A stretch of 64,000 bases of DNA. It comes from VBAS01 sp963773465 (GTDB lineage: Bacteria > Bacteroidota > Bacteroidia > Chitinophagales > Chitinophagaceae). Below the pieces are notes generated by a model that did no database searches, had not been told where the DNA came from, and worked only from the letters and a program-made list of their open reading frames with translations. The position numbers were made by a program, and so were the translations under genes. The DNA lies in the NCBI GenBank assembly GCA_963773465.1, contig CAVZBF010000004.1, forward strand, positions 868,001-932,000, given 5' to 3'. Shown piece by piece: positions 36,023-43,674 of the stretch (within the stretch, counting starts at the first letter, position 1; the number at the start of each line of letters is the position of its first letter).

Positions 36023-36072
36023 AAAAGTCAAAAGTCAAAAGCAGGAAATTCCATTTTTGACTTTTGACTTTT
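36023..36072. terminator. bidirectional AAAAGTC hairpin between convergent genes
   Basis: Arms AAAAGTCAAAAGTCAAAA and TTTTGACTTTTGACTTTT are perfectly complementary over 18 bases and sit between the convergent FAH-family and GIN-domain genes. Confidence 0.6.
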
Positions 36073-36084
36073 TACTTTCTTATA

Positions 36085-36804
36085 TCAGGACCGTATTTTT
36101 TTCTTCGTTGTAGCACTTCCTTTATTACTTACTTTTCCAAGAAAAGAATCTGAAACTTTTAATTCTTTTTCAGCATTTACTGTTGCAGAGCCCACTCCAT
36201 TATTATCAATTTCCATTTTTTGTACAACAAAATCTCCTGCCTGAACACTCCCCACACTGTTGCTTTTGATCACAGCATTATCAGCGCTGCCGGCGAGCCT
36301 TAATGTACCTACACTTTCATTTTCCAAATGGAGCGTTTGCAATGTCATGTTAAGATTAACTGAGCCTACACTCTGGTTCTTGAGCTTTAATTCACTAAAC
36401 TTTAGTTTGTCATCTGATGAAGTACCGCCCACCATGCCCAGGTTCATACTTTTCAACGTTTTGAAAGTTACATACACGGTCATTTTCTTCTTGGTTTTGA
36501 TGTCGACATCTTTTTTCATGCGTATCGTAAGCGTTGATCCTTCATTTTCCACGGTAAACAGATCCATCAGGTTATCATCGGCTTCAATTTTTACCTGCTC
36601 TTTGTCGCCCTGTGATAGTTGAAGATTAAAAACTCCGTTAGCAGTAAGTTCATTAAAAGATTTTACAGGTACTTCCTTAGTGATCACATTACCGCTGCCC
36701 TCAATTCTTTCCCTGTTGTTATCATTATGCTTGTCATTTTTTTGGGCCATTGCTGAAAAGCCCAGGGCTGTCATCGCCAGTATTATCAAAAAATTTTTAC
36801 TCAT
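36085..36804 (-). CDS. secreted GIN-domain (DUF2807) protein
   Basis: A 239-residue exported protein with signal peptide KNFLIILAMTALGFSAMAQ. The mature part starts 'ITKEVPVKSFNELTANGVFNLQLSQGDKEQVKIEADDNLMDLF', then 'LTIRMKKDV', and repeated NxSVGSxxL units (about 125-215) that form a right-handed parallel beta-helix in the head-GIN/DUF2807 family. These Bacteroidota proteins are called putative auto-transporter adhesins, but their role is not established. The end is basic (KKKIRS). Intact, single gene. Confidence 0.88.
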   Translation of the reverse strand: MSKNFLIILAMTALGFSAMAQKNDKHNDNNRERIEGSGNVITKEVPVKSFNELTANGVFNLQLSQGDKEQVKIEADDNLMDLFTVENEGSTLTIRMKKDVDIKTKKKMTVYVTFKTLKSMNLGMVGGTSSDDKLKFSELKLKNQSVGSVNLNMTLQTLHLENESVGTLRLAGSADNAVIKSNSVGSVQAGDFVVQKMEIDNNGVGSATVNAEKELKVSDSFLGKVSNKGSATTKKKIRS

Positions 36805-36986
36805 GGCTAATTGATTTAAACTTTAAAATGATTTGAACGAATTCTTTCGTAAAACGAAGATGGGATAAATTTTGTTACACCTTGCTCAAAGACTTTATAA
36901 AAGGCAAACCAGGGGGTTAAAAGGATTTCAATGTTTCCGGGATTTCTGAATCCTTCTTTACGGATATTTGTTTTTTAAACCTGTTT

Positions 36987-37869
36987 ATGATCCTGCACCT
37001 TAAAGATCTAAAGACTGCTGAAAAGCAATACTACCTGCAGCATGTGGTTGCGCCGAGACCTGTTTGTTTTGCTTCTACAATCGATAAAGCCGGGAAGGTA
37101 AATCTAAGCCCCTTTAGCTTTTTTAATTTGTTCTCTTCAAATCCGCCTGTCGTTATTTTTTCTCCTGCAAGAAGAATAAGAGATAATACTGTAAAACATA
37201 CGTTGGAAAATGTAATGGAAGTGCCGGAAGTAGTGATCAACATTGTAACCTATGAAATGGTGCACCAGGTATCTTTGGCCAGTTGTGAATATCCAAAAGA
37301 TGCGAATGAGTTTGAGAAGGCCGGATTTACCGCCGAGCCTGCAACAATTGTGAAACCACCAATGGTTAAAGAAAGCAAAGTAAAAATGGAATGCAGGGTA
37401 ATTGAAGTAAAACCATTGGGCAATGAAGGAGGTGCAGGAAATCTTGTGATATGTGAAGTGTTAAGAATGCATATTGATGATTCTCTTCTTGATGAAAATA
37501 AGAAAATGGACCAGCGAAAAATTCATCATATAGCAAGATTGGGAGGAGATTGGTATTGTAAGGTTGATGAAACGAATTTATTTACCGTAGCTAAACCCAA
37601 TACGGAATTAGGGATCGGTATCGATGCATTACCGGAAAGTATCCGCAACAGTAAGATCTTATCGGGAAATAATCTTGGACAACTTGCCAATGTTCATGAG
37701 ATGCCGGTTATTGAACCTTCATTTGACGATGCTCATTTGAAAAGCATAATTCAATACTACAGCGTAAACCCCGATGAGATGGAGAAGGAATTACATACTG
37801 TATGCTAAAAAATTATTACAGGAAGGAAAGATAAAAGAAGCCTGGCAGGTTTTGCTGGCATTAAATTAA
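36987..37869 (+). CDS. flavin reductase family protein (frameshift near the end)
   Basis: About 293 residues. The FMN-binding split-barrel pattern is clear: 'YYLQHVVAPRPVCFASTIDKAGKVNLSPFSFFNLFSSNPPVVIFSPA' at the start, VVINIVTYEMVHQV, and 'VMECRVIEVKPLGNEGGAGNLVICEVLRMHIDD'. One frame stops at 37808; shifting near 37800 gives YAKKLLQEGKIKEAWQVLLALN and a TAA at 37867. The palindromic element copy 2 begins one base after that stop, its 8-bp duplication overlapping the stop codon. Reduces flavin using NAD(P)H or binds FMN; partner unknown. Confidence 0.85.
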
Positions 37870-37870
37870 A

Positions 37871-38070
37871 GGTAGTGTCCTATTAGAGGTAGGATAGAAC
37901 ACGGATGACACGGATTCAACGGATTTATTCTTAAGATTTATTTTAGCCTTTCATCGTCTCATTGGGCAATTTACTATGAAGGGAGTCAGACGGATTAAAA
38001 TAAAAAGTCCGTGAAAATCCGGTCAATCCGTGTCATCCGTGTTCCAATTTCATCAAATTAGGACACTACC
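37871..38070. mobile_element. MITE-like palindromic element, copy 2 (8-bp target duplication)
   Basis: 200 bp, inverted relative to copy 1 at 384. Ends GGTAGTGTCC…GGACACTACC with internal ACACGGATGACACGGAT pairs. Flanked by exact direct repeats AAATTAAA (37863-37870 and 38071-38078). The two copies have different flanking duplications, so each moved independently. Here it lies at the very end of the flavin reductase gene and before a terminator. Confidence 0.88.
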
Positions 38071-38073
38071 AAA

Positions 38074-38100
38074 TTAAAAAGCCCGGTGAACCCGGGCCTT
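38074..38100 (-). terminator. terminator for DUF4197 gene
   Basis: Minus-strand GCCCGG/CCGGGC stem followed by CTTTTTAATTT. It partly overlaps the duplicated target of the palindromic element. Confidence 0.7.
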
Positions 38101-38124
38101 CTTATATTAATTTTGGTTTCGAAT

Positions 38125-38835
38125 TTATTTTCCTCCAAATACTTTCTTCAATAAGTCAGAAGTTCTTGCAGCAGGGTTACTGCGAATGTTTGCTTCTTCA
38201 ACCGCAATCCTGTCAAATAAAGCAAATAAAGTTCTATCGGCAACATAATCTGAAAGATCAGGATTCATTTTTTTGGCAAATGGTACTTTATTATACCTGC
38301 TCACTGCATCGCCATAATATTTTGTAGCATTTGTTTTATCCAGTGATTGATTGATCACAGGCATAAACGCTGCTTTTAATTTAGCAGAAGTTTTTTCGCG
38401 GAAAAAATCAGTAATAGAATTTTTTCCGCCGGTTACCAGCTTCAGCGCATCGGTAACCGTCATTTGTTTAATGGCATCAACAAAAATCGGAGTGGCATAT
38501 CCTACTGCATCTTCGGCCCCGCGATTAATAGCCTCAATAGCATCATCCGCCATTTTTCCCATCCCGATATCCCGTAAAGTCTTTTCCATTTTTTTTGCAT
38601 CGGGTGGCAACAAGACTTTATATAATTCACTTTTGAAAAACGCATCTGGTTTATTGAGAAATGAAACTGCGGAAGTGATACCATTATTCAGCGCCTCTTT
38701 TACACCAAATCCGGCCTCTTCTTCAGTAACGTTTGAATTTTTACTGACTGTTTTTTTGACCTTATCCAAAATTGATTGCGCATTCGAAATGACAGTAAGA
38801 TTAACTGCCAGGAAAATGAGTAATATTTTTTTCAT
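38125..38835 (-). CDS. secreted DUF4197 protein
   Basis: A 236-residue exported protein with signal peptide KKILLIFLAVNLTVISNAQS. The all-helical mature part shows the DUF4197 signature: GVKEALNNGITSAVSFLN, ELYKVLLPPDAKKMEKTLRDIGMG, AEDAVGYATPIFVDAIKQMT, FREKTSAKLKAAFMPVI and YVADRTLFALFDRIAVEEANIRSNP. Widely present as a single copy in Bacteroidota and Proteobacteria; function unknown. Divergent from lysS. Confidence 0.92.
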   Translation of the reverse strand: MKKILLIFLAVNLTVISNAQSILDKVKKTVSKNSNVTEEEAGFGVKEALNNGITSAVSFLNKPDAFFKSELYKVLLPPDAKKMEKTLRDIGMGKMADDAIEAINRGAEDAVGYATPIFVDAIKQMTVTDALKLVTGGKNSITDFFREKTSAKLKAAFMPVINQSLDKTNATKYYGDAVSRYNKVPFAKKMNPDLSDYVADRTLFALFDRIAVEEANIRSNPAARTSDLLKKVFGGK

Positions 38836-38954
38836 AGTGGGTCAAATTTAATTCAAAATATTCTGCCGGGCGAAGCTCGTAAGACTTCTTTTGAAAACTA
38901 TAACATAAGTAGCAAGTAGCTAATGGATAGCAAAAGGTTGCATAAGCAGGCTTC

Positions 38955-38986
38955 TTTGATAATCTTACACTCAACCAGTACCTTTG
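38955..38986 (+). promoter_or_regulatory. TTTG-20-TACCTTTG promoter of lysS
   Basis: Both elements are exact (TTTG 38955-38958, TACCTTTG 38979-38986) with 20 bases between. It lies inside the longest possible reading frame, so the true start must be downstream, at ATG 39010. Confidence 0.75.
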
Positions 38987-39009
38987 CCCCAATTTTTGAA
39001 AATTTTCTA

Positions 39010-40539
39010 ATGACAAATATTTTACATCTTTCAGAACAGGAGCAAATTCGCAGGGAAAAATTGGGTGACCTGTTGGGCATGGGGATCGATGCTTATCCTG
39101 CGGAGTTATTCCCGGTAAATAACAATGCAGCGAATATCAAGAACCACTTTACTGATGATAATAAAGAAACATTCAAAGATGTATGTGTTGCGGGGCGTAT
39201 TATGAGCATACGTGATATGGGCAAAGCAAATTTTGCGGTGATACAGGATTCTTCCGGCCGGATACAATTATATATAAAAAGAGATGATATTTGCCCCGGA
39301 GAAGACAAAACACTTTATGATATTGTCTGGAAAAAATGCATTGATATTGGTGACATTATTGGTATAAAAGGATATGTATTTACAACAAAGACAGGTGAAA
39401 CTTCTATTCATGTACAAGAACTTTCTATTCTTGCCAAAGCATTAAAACCATTGCCGATAGTAAAAGAAGCAGAAGGACAAACTTTTGATGCAGTTACTGA
39501 TCCTGAATTCAAATACCGTCAGCGTTATGCTGATCTTATCATAAATCCTGAAGTAAAAGAAGTTTTTACAAAGAGAACAAAGCTGATCAATGCCATTCGT
39601 GAATTTTTAAATGAACGGGGCGCACTGGAAGTGGATACTCCTGTTTTGCAAAGCATTCCCGGTGGCGCTGCTGCAAGACCATTTAAAACACATCACAATG
39701 CATTGGATATTCCGATGTATTTGCGCATTGCCAATGAACTTTATTTAAAAAGATTGATCGTTGGCGGATTTGATTGGGTATATGAGTTCAGCCGCAATTT
39801 CCGTAATGAAGGAATGGACCGAACACATAATCCCGAGTTTACTGTGCTTGAATTTTATGTGGCTTATAAAGATTATTTATGGATGATGGAAACAACGGAA
39901 CAGCTTCTTGAAAAAGCAGCAATTGCCGTAAATGGAACAACTGTAGCTGCAGTGGATGGGAAAGAAATCGATTTCAAAGCGCCTTATCGCCGTATAACCA
40001 TGACTGATGCTATTAAAGAGCATACAGGTTTTGATATAACCAATATGAGCGAAGAACATTTGCGCAGTGTTTGCAAGCAACTGCATGTTCATGTTGATAA
40101 AACAATGGGCAAAGGAAAATTGATCGATGAAATATTCAGCGAAAAATGTGAGAAACATTTTATGCAGCCAACTTTTATTATTGATTATCCGGTGGAAATG
40201 AGCCCGCTTACAAAAAAGCACAGAAGCAAAGAAGGATTTGTAGAAAGATTTGAATTAATGGTAAATGGAAAAGAAATTGCCAATGCATACAGTGAATTGA
40301 ATGATCCAATCGATCAGCGTGACCGTTTTGAAGAGCAGGCTAAATTAATGGAACGTGGGGATGATGAAGCAATGTTTATCGATCATGATTTTTTAAGGGC
40401 ACTTGAATATGGAATGCCGCCGACAGCAGGTATTGGTTTTGGCATTGACCGTATTTGTATGTTGCTATTGAATCAACCTTCGATCCAGGATGTATTCTTA
40501 TTTCCGATGATGAGACCGGAAAAGAAAGATGAAGAGTAG
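39010..40539 (+). CDS. lysS: lysyl-tRNA synthetase, class II
   Basis: A 509-residue enzyme charging tRNA-Lys. The N-terminal OB-fold anticodon domain (about 60-140: VCVAGRIMSIRDMGKANFAVIQDSSGRIQLYIK) leads to the class II core. Motif 1 is around RRYADL-like RQRYADLIINPEV; SIPGGAAARPFKTHHNAL follows; motif 2 is WVYEFSRNFRNEGMDRTHNPEFT; motif 3 is GIGFGIDRICMLL near the end. Length is normal. ATG 39010 is chosen because an excellent promoter sits within the longer frame. Intact, monocistronic. Confidence 0.97.
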   Translation: MTNILHLSEQEQIRREKLGDLLGMGIDAYPAELFPVNNNAANIKNHFTDDNKETFKDVCVAGRIMSIRDMGKANFAVIQDSSGRIQLYIKRDDICPGEDKTLYDIVWKKCIDIGDIIGIKGYVFTTKTGETSIHVQELSILAKALKPLPIVKEAEGQTFDAVTDPEFKYRQRYADLIINPEVKEVFTKRTKLINAIREFLNERGALEVDTPVLQSIPGGAAARPFKTHHNALDIPMYLRIANELYLKRLIVGGFDWVYEFSRNFRNEGMDRTHNPEFTVLEFYVAYKDYLWMMETTEQLLEKAAIAVNGTTVAAVDGKEIDFKAPYRRITMTDAIKEHTGFDITNMSEEHLRSVCKQLHVHVDKTMGKGKLIDEIFSEKCEKHFMQPTFIIDYPVEMSPLTKKHRSKEGFVERFELMVNGKEIANAYSELNDPIDQRDRFEEQAKLMERGDDEAMFIDHDFLRALEYGMPPTAGIGFGIDRICMLLLNQPSIQDVFLFPMMRPEKKDEE

Positions 40540-40655
40540 GAATGCACAGTTTATCCAGATTACAGTTTGACCTGAATTTTTTGAACTTTTTTTTCTGTAG
40601 CTTTCCCTGTCGCAACCAAGGCTAAGGCTCATCACTATACAACATGAGGAAACAT

Positions 40656-40685
40656 AACCCGGTATTTGTTTAGCCGGGTTTTTTA
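40656..40685 (+). terminator. terminator after lysS
   Basis: AACCCGG/CCGGGTT stem with an 11-base loop followed by TTTTTAAT; it overlaps the last codon of the convergent dehydrogenase gene. Confidence 0.7.
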
Positions 40686-41504
40686 ATCAACAAACAGATC
40701 CCTGTACAAGTTTGCGCCCGGCACTACACTGTAATGAGAGAGGTCATTGATACCTTCTTTCGCCAGCACCTCTTCATCGATAAAACAATTGCCGGTACAA
40801 TCGGCAGAAGGTTTATTTAAAATAAAATATGCAGCATCTGCAAGTATATCTGGTGTACGGCTCATTTTAGCCAATGCTTCACCGCCCAATAAATTTCTTA
40901 CCGCCGCTGTGTCAATAGTTGTTCGTGGCCAAAGTGCATTGGATGCAATACGGTATTGTTTCAATTCAGCAGCCCAACCGATTGCCATCATACTCATACT
41001 GTATTTTGTCAGTGTGTAGGCCACATGGCCCCCAAACCATTTTGGATTTAAATTTATCGGTGGTGATAAAGTAAGTATATGTGCATTGGAAGATTTTTTT
41101 AAATGCGGGATGCAGGCTCTTGTAACAAAGAAAGTTCCTCTCACATTAATGTCATGCATCAGGTCGAAACGTTTCGGTTCTGTTTGCTCTGTTGGCGTCA
41201 ATGAAATTGCAGAAGCATTATTAATAACAATATCAATCCCGCCAAATTTAGCTACTGCTTTATCAATTGCATTTTGTATCTGATCTTCAAAACGGATATC
41301 ACATTGAACAGGTAATGCTTTACCGCCGGCTTTTTCTATTTCTTCTGCGGCAGAAAAAATTGTTCCTCCCAATTTGGGATTTTCTTCTACAGATTTCGCA
41401 GCAATAACGATGTTCGCACCATTTTTAGCAAGTTGTAAAGCAATAGCCTTTCCAATACCGCGACTGGCCCCGGTGATAAAAGCCGTTTTATTATTTAATG
41501 ACAT
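40683..41504 (-). CDS. short-chain dehydrogenase (HSDL2-like)
   Basis: A 273-residue SDR. NAD(P) site TGASRGIGKAIAL (residues 11-23), NNAS motif (INNASAISL), a YxxxK catalytic pair in HVAYTLTKYSMS with an upstream serine in LTLSPPINL, and the long insertion AAKSVEENPKLGGTIFSAAEEIE typical of hydroxysteroid-dehydrogenase-like 2 proteins. The N-terminus starts at a normal SDR beta strand (NNKTAFITGAS). Substrate unknown, perhaps a fatty acyl derivative. Intact. Confidence 0.9.
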   Translation of the reverse strand: MSLNNKTAFITGASRGIGKAIALQLAKNGANIVIAAKSVEENPKLGGTIFSAAEEIEKAGGKALPVQCDIRFEDQIQNAIDKAVAKFGGIDIVINNASAISLTPTEQTEPKRFDLMHDINVRGTFFVTRACIPHLKKSSNAHILTLSPPINLNPKWFGGHVAYTLTKYSMSMMAIGWAAELKQYRIASNALWPRTTIDTAAVRNLLGGEALAKMSRTPDILADAAYFILNKPSADCTGNCFIDEEVLAKEGINDLSHYSVVPGANLYRDLFVD

Positions 41505-41881
41505 ATCAATGATTTAGGCAATGAAGATAAGTAAAGGGTTATCAAATGAGTTTGAACCCTTGGTAAATCTACGAGCAGTGCAGTAGAAAATGCAGTAGAA
41601 AAATGAAGCAGTTTTGCTCTTTTGCAATCCCTTAACGGATATTATGTTTGTACCAGAAGTTGATTGGTAAGGCTACTGCATCCAATATCCAATGTCCAAA
41701 ACCGTCCAGAAGTTCTTAATCCATAATCCTGATAAACCAAAGTAAAATCCGTATCAATCAACTTTCTTCTTGTTCTTATTTATATGAAAATTCAGGAACC
41801 CGTTTTAATCCAGGGCCTGATGAAAAACCAAAATCGAAATCCCGTATCCGTTGAAACGCTTTAAGGTTAATTGAGCTTGAA
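41505..41881. other. intergenic region, 377 bases, no gene seen
   Basis: No convincing coding frame; only a 27-codon ATG frame at about 41784 without support. Contains a TCCAATATCCAATGTCCA word repeat (about 41678-41695). It separates the dehydrogenase leader from the end of the aldo/keto reductase gene. Confidence 0.6.
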
Positions 41882-41911
41882 AAAAATTATCTCCCGGCAC
41901 TCCGCCGGGAG
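41882..41911 (-). terminator. terminator for aldo/keto reductase gene
   Basis: CTCCCGGC/GCCGGGAG stem, with ATAATTTTTTT on the minus-strand 3' side; also a T-run on the other side. Confidence 0.78.
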
Positions 41912-41920
41912 ATTTTTTAT

Positions 41921-42910
41921 TTAGTGCTCCGGTAAAATTGGCCGTGTTTGCATTATTGCATCTATTTCCTTCATACTCTCATCATCAAGTTGCGGATACA
42001 ATTCAATCGCGGCAAGGTTTTGCACCAGTTGCTCCTTTTTAGTGGCTCCGAGAATGGCTGTAGTTACATTAGGATTGGCGATGCACCATGCAATAGATAG
42101 TGTTGCAAGATCAGTTCCGAGTTTATCTGAGACTGTTTTTAGTTTCCTCACTTTTTCAATCTTTTCATTTACCAGCACTTTTTCCTTTAGCCATTCAAAC
42201 CCCGGAATACCCATGCGGGAATCTGCAGGTATGCCATCATTATATTTCCCGGTAAGCAGTCCGCTGGCCAATGGGCTCCATATTGTTGTCCCCAATCCTA
42301 TGTCACTGAAAATTTTCAAATAATCATTTTCCATTTTATGCCTGTGAAATAAATTATACTCCGGTTGCTCCACCGATGGGCCGATCAAATGAAATTTCTC
42401 TGCTACCATATGCGCTTCCATGATCTCCTGAGCACTCCATTCGCTGGTGCCCCAGTATAAAATCTTTCCCTGTTGAATCAGCATATTCATTGTCCATACT
42501 ACTTCTTCCATCGGCACTGTTTTATCAGGACGATGACAGAAATAAAGATCGAGATAATCGAGCTGCATTCTTTGCAATGCTTCATGACATGCTTCAACAA
42601 GATGTTTCCTGGAAAGTCCTTTTTGTGTTGGTTTATTATCCGGGCCATGCCAGCCCCAAAATGCTTTGCTGCTTACCGTATAAGAAGTCCGGTCCCATTT
42701 TTTATTTTTCAATACCCGGCCCATTATCTTTTCACTTTCACCGCGGCTGTACACTTCGGCATTATCAAAAAAATTTACGCCATTATCATAAGCAATGCCC
42801 ATCAGTTCATCTGCTTTGCTATCATCAAGCTGCTTGTGAAATGTGACCCAGCTGCCATAAGAAAGTACGCTCAGCTGTAAACCTGATTTTCCCATTCGCC
42901 TGTATTCCAT
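41921..42910 (-). CDS. aldo/keto reductase (Kv-beta/YghZ-like)
   Basis: A 329-residue TIM-barrel oxidoreductase. Catalytic tetrad positions are visible: Asp in FFDNAEVYSRGESE, Tyr within it, Lys in VSSKAFWGW, and His in LYFCHRPD. NADPH-site segments are TIWSPLASGLLTGKY and TAILGATKKEQLVQN. The N-terminus EYRRMGKSGLQLSVLSYGSW is typical of the voltage-gated potassium channel beta/YghZ branch, which reduces aldehydes such as methylglyoxal. It is the last gene of a minus-strand run, 44 bases after lptC. Intact. Confidence 0.92.
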   Translation of the reverse strand: MEYRRMGKSGLQLSVLSYGSWVTFHKQLDDSKADELMGIAYDNGVNFFDNAEVYSRGESEKIMGRVLKNKKWDRTSYTVSSKAFWGWHGPDNKPTQKGLSRKHLVEACHEALQRMQLDYLDLYFCHRPDKTVPMEEVVWTMNMLIQQGKILYWGTSEWSAQEIMEAHMVAEKFHLIGPSVEQPEYNLFHRHKMENDYLKIFSDIGLGTTIWSPLASGLLTGKYNDGIPADSRMGIPGFEWLKEKVLVNEKIEKVRKLKTVSDKLGTDLATLSIAWCIANPNVTTAILGATKKEQLVQNLAAIELYPQLDDESMKEIDAIMQTRPILPEH

Positions 42911-42954
42911 ACATTGAAAATTTAAGCAGTAAAGATAAAACTGTTCAATGCAAG

Positions 42955-43632
42955 CTATTGAGGCGTACTTCCTTCTTTTATATTAAACGGCCCAGACGGA
43001 TAATTGCAAATGAATCCTCTTAAATCCTGTGGCGCGGTAATACCATTACTGCAAAGTATATGTTTATCTATTCCATCAATTCTTGCGGGGCTATCAGTAT
43101 AAAATCTTTGTTGATTCTGGTCCCACCATAGCTCGGGACAACGAAGTGTATCGCCTTCCTTGTTAATAACAGTAACACTATCCCGAAGGAATACTTTGTT
43201 TAAGTTGTCGTAATAGATCCCATAATTAGCCGTCAACCAACTCTCTACTCTTACACTATCATCATAAAAATCTACATGAAGTGTGTTGGGGAATTCGGTA
43301 TAGACAGTATCCCGCTGGTACCGGAACATTAAAGGTGCTGTAAGCTTCGCCTTCATTACTCCTGACTGGCTGAGATAACTTTCAACGGTTTTCGCCTCTT
43401 CTATCAAGTTGGTCTTTTTTGTCCATAGCTCGATTTCGCGGGGATCGTTTTCGCAGGAAGAAAAAAGTAGAGGCACAAGGCACAAGGTACAAGCTACAAG
43501 TAATGCTGAATAGCGATAAGGACGTATAAGTGTGCGACGCAACAAAAGTTTAATAGTAGCAATGAAGCTGATTACCCAAAAAGATTTACCCTTATTTAAA
43601 GAGTCTGCCAATATGTAGTAATTTCTTTTCAT
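42955..43632 (-). CDS. lptC: LPS export periplasmic protein LptC, with repeat-derived leader
   Basis: A 225-residue protein. From the lipobox-like VPLLFSSC on it fits Bacteroidota LptC: ENDPREIELWTKKTNLIEEAKTVESYLSQSGVMKAKLTAPLMFRY, then FPNTLHVDFYDDS, WLTANYGIYYDNLNKVFLRDSVTVINKEGDTL. LptC bridges the inner membrane LptBFG and LptA in LPS transport. The first about 55 residues (…IKLLLRRTLIRPYRY…LVACTLCLVPLL) derive from the ~60-bp dispersed repeat and a CAAGGCACAAGG quasi-repeat, so the signal peptide itself is partly repeat-made. The true start could be a later non-ATG codon. It follows an outer-membrane gene in a conserved order. Confidence 0.82.
   Translation of the reverse strand: MKRNYYILADSLNKGKSFWVISFIATIKLLLRRTLIRPYRYSALLVACTLCLVPLLFSSCENDPREIELWTKKTNLIEEAKTVESYLSQSGVMKAKLTAPLMFRYQRDTVYTEFPNTLHVDFYDDSVRVESWLTANYGIYYDNLNKVFLRDSVTVINKEGDTLRCPELWWDQNQQRFYTDSPARIDGIDKHILCSNGITAPQDLRGFICNYPSGPFNIKEGSTPQ
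43505..43557 (+). repeat. dispersed ~60-bp repeat, copy C, inside lptC
   Basis: GCTGAATAGCGATAAGGACG then TATAAGTGTGCGACGCAACA, matching copies A and B. On the coding strand it gives the residues LLLRRTLIRPYRY. Adjacent (about 43468-43500) is a CAAGGCACAAGGTACAAG quasi-repeat that encodes part of the signal peptide. Confidence 0.7.
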
Positions 43633-43650
43633 GCAGACATTTTCAAAAGC

Positions 43651-43665
43651 TCCGCCTACGGCGGA
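43651..43665. repeat. TCCGCCTACGGCGGA palindrome between lptC and the barrel gene
   Basis: A variant of the recurrent CGCCTAAGGCG palindrome, located in the 42-base space between two co-directional genes. Confidence 0.55.
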
Positions 43666-43674
43666 TCTGGGGTT

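Noticed and set aside
41784..41867. 27-codon ATG frame followed by a hairpin
   Set aside because: No supporting composition, and the hairpin is better explained as the end of the minus-strand aldo/keto reductase gene.
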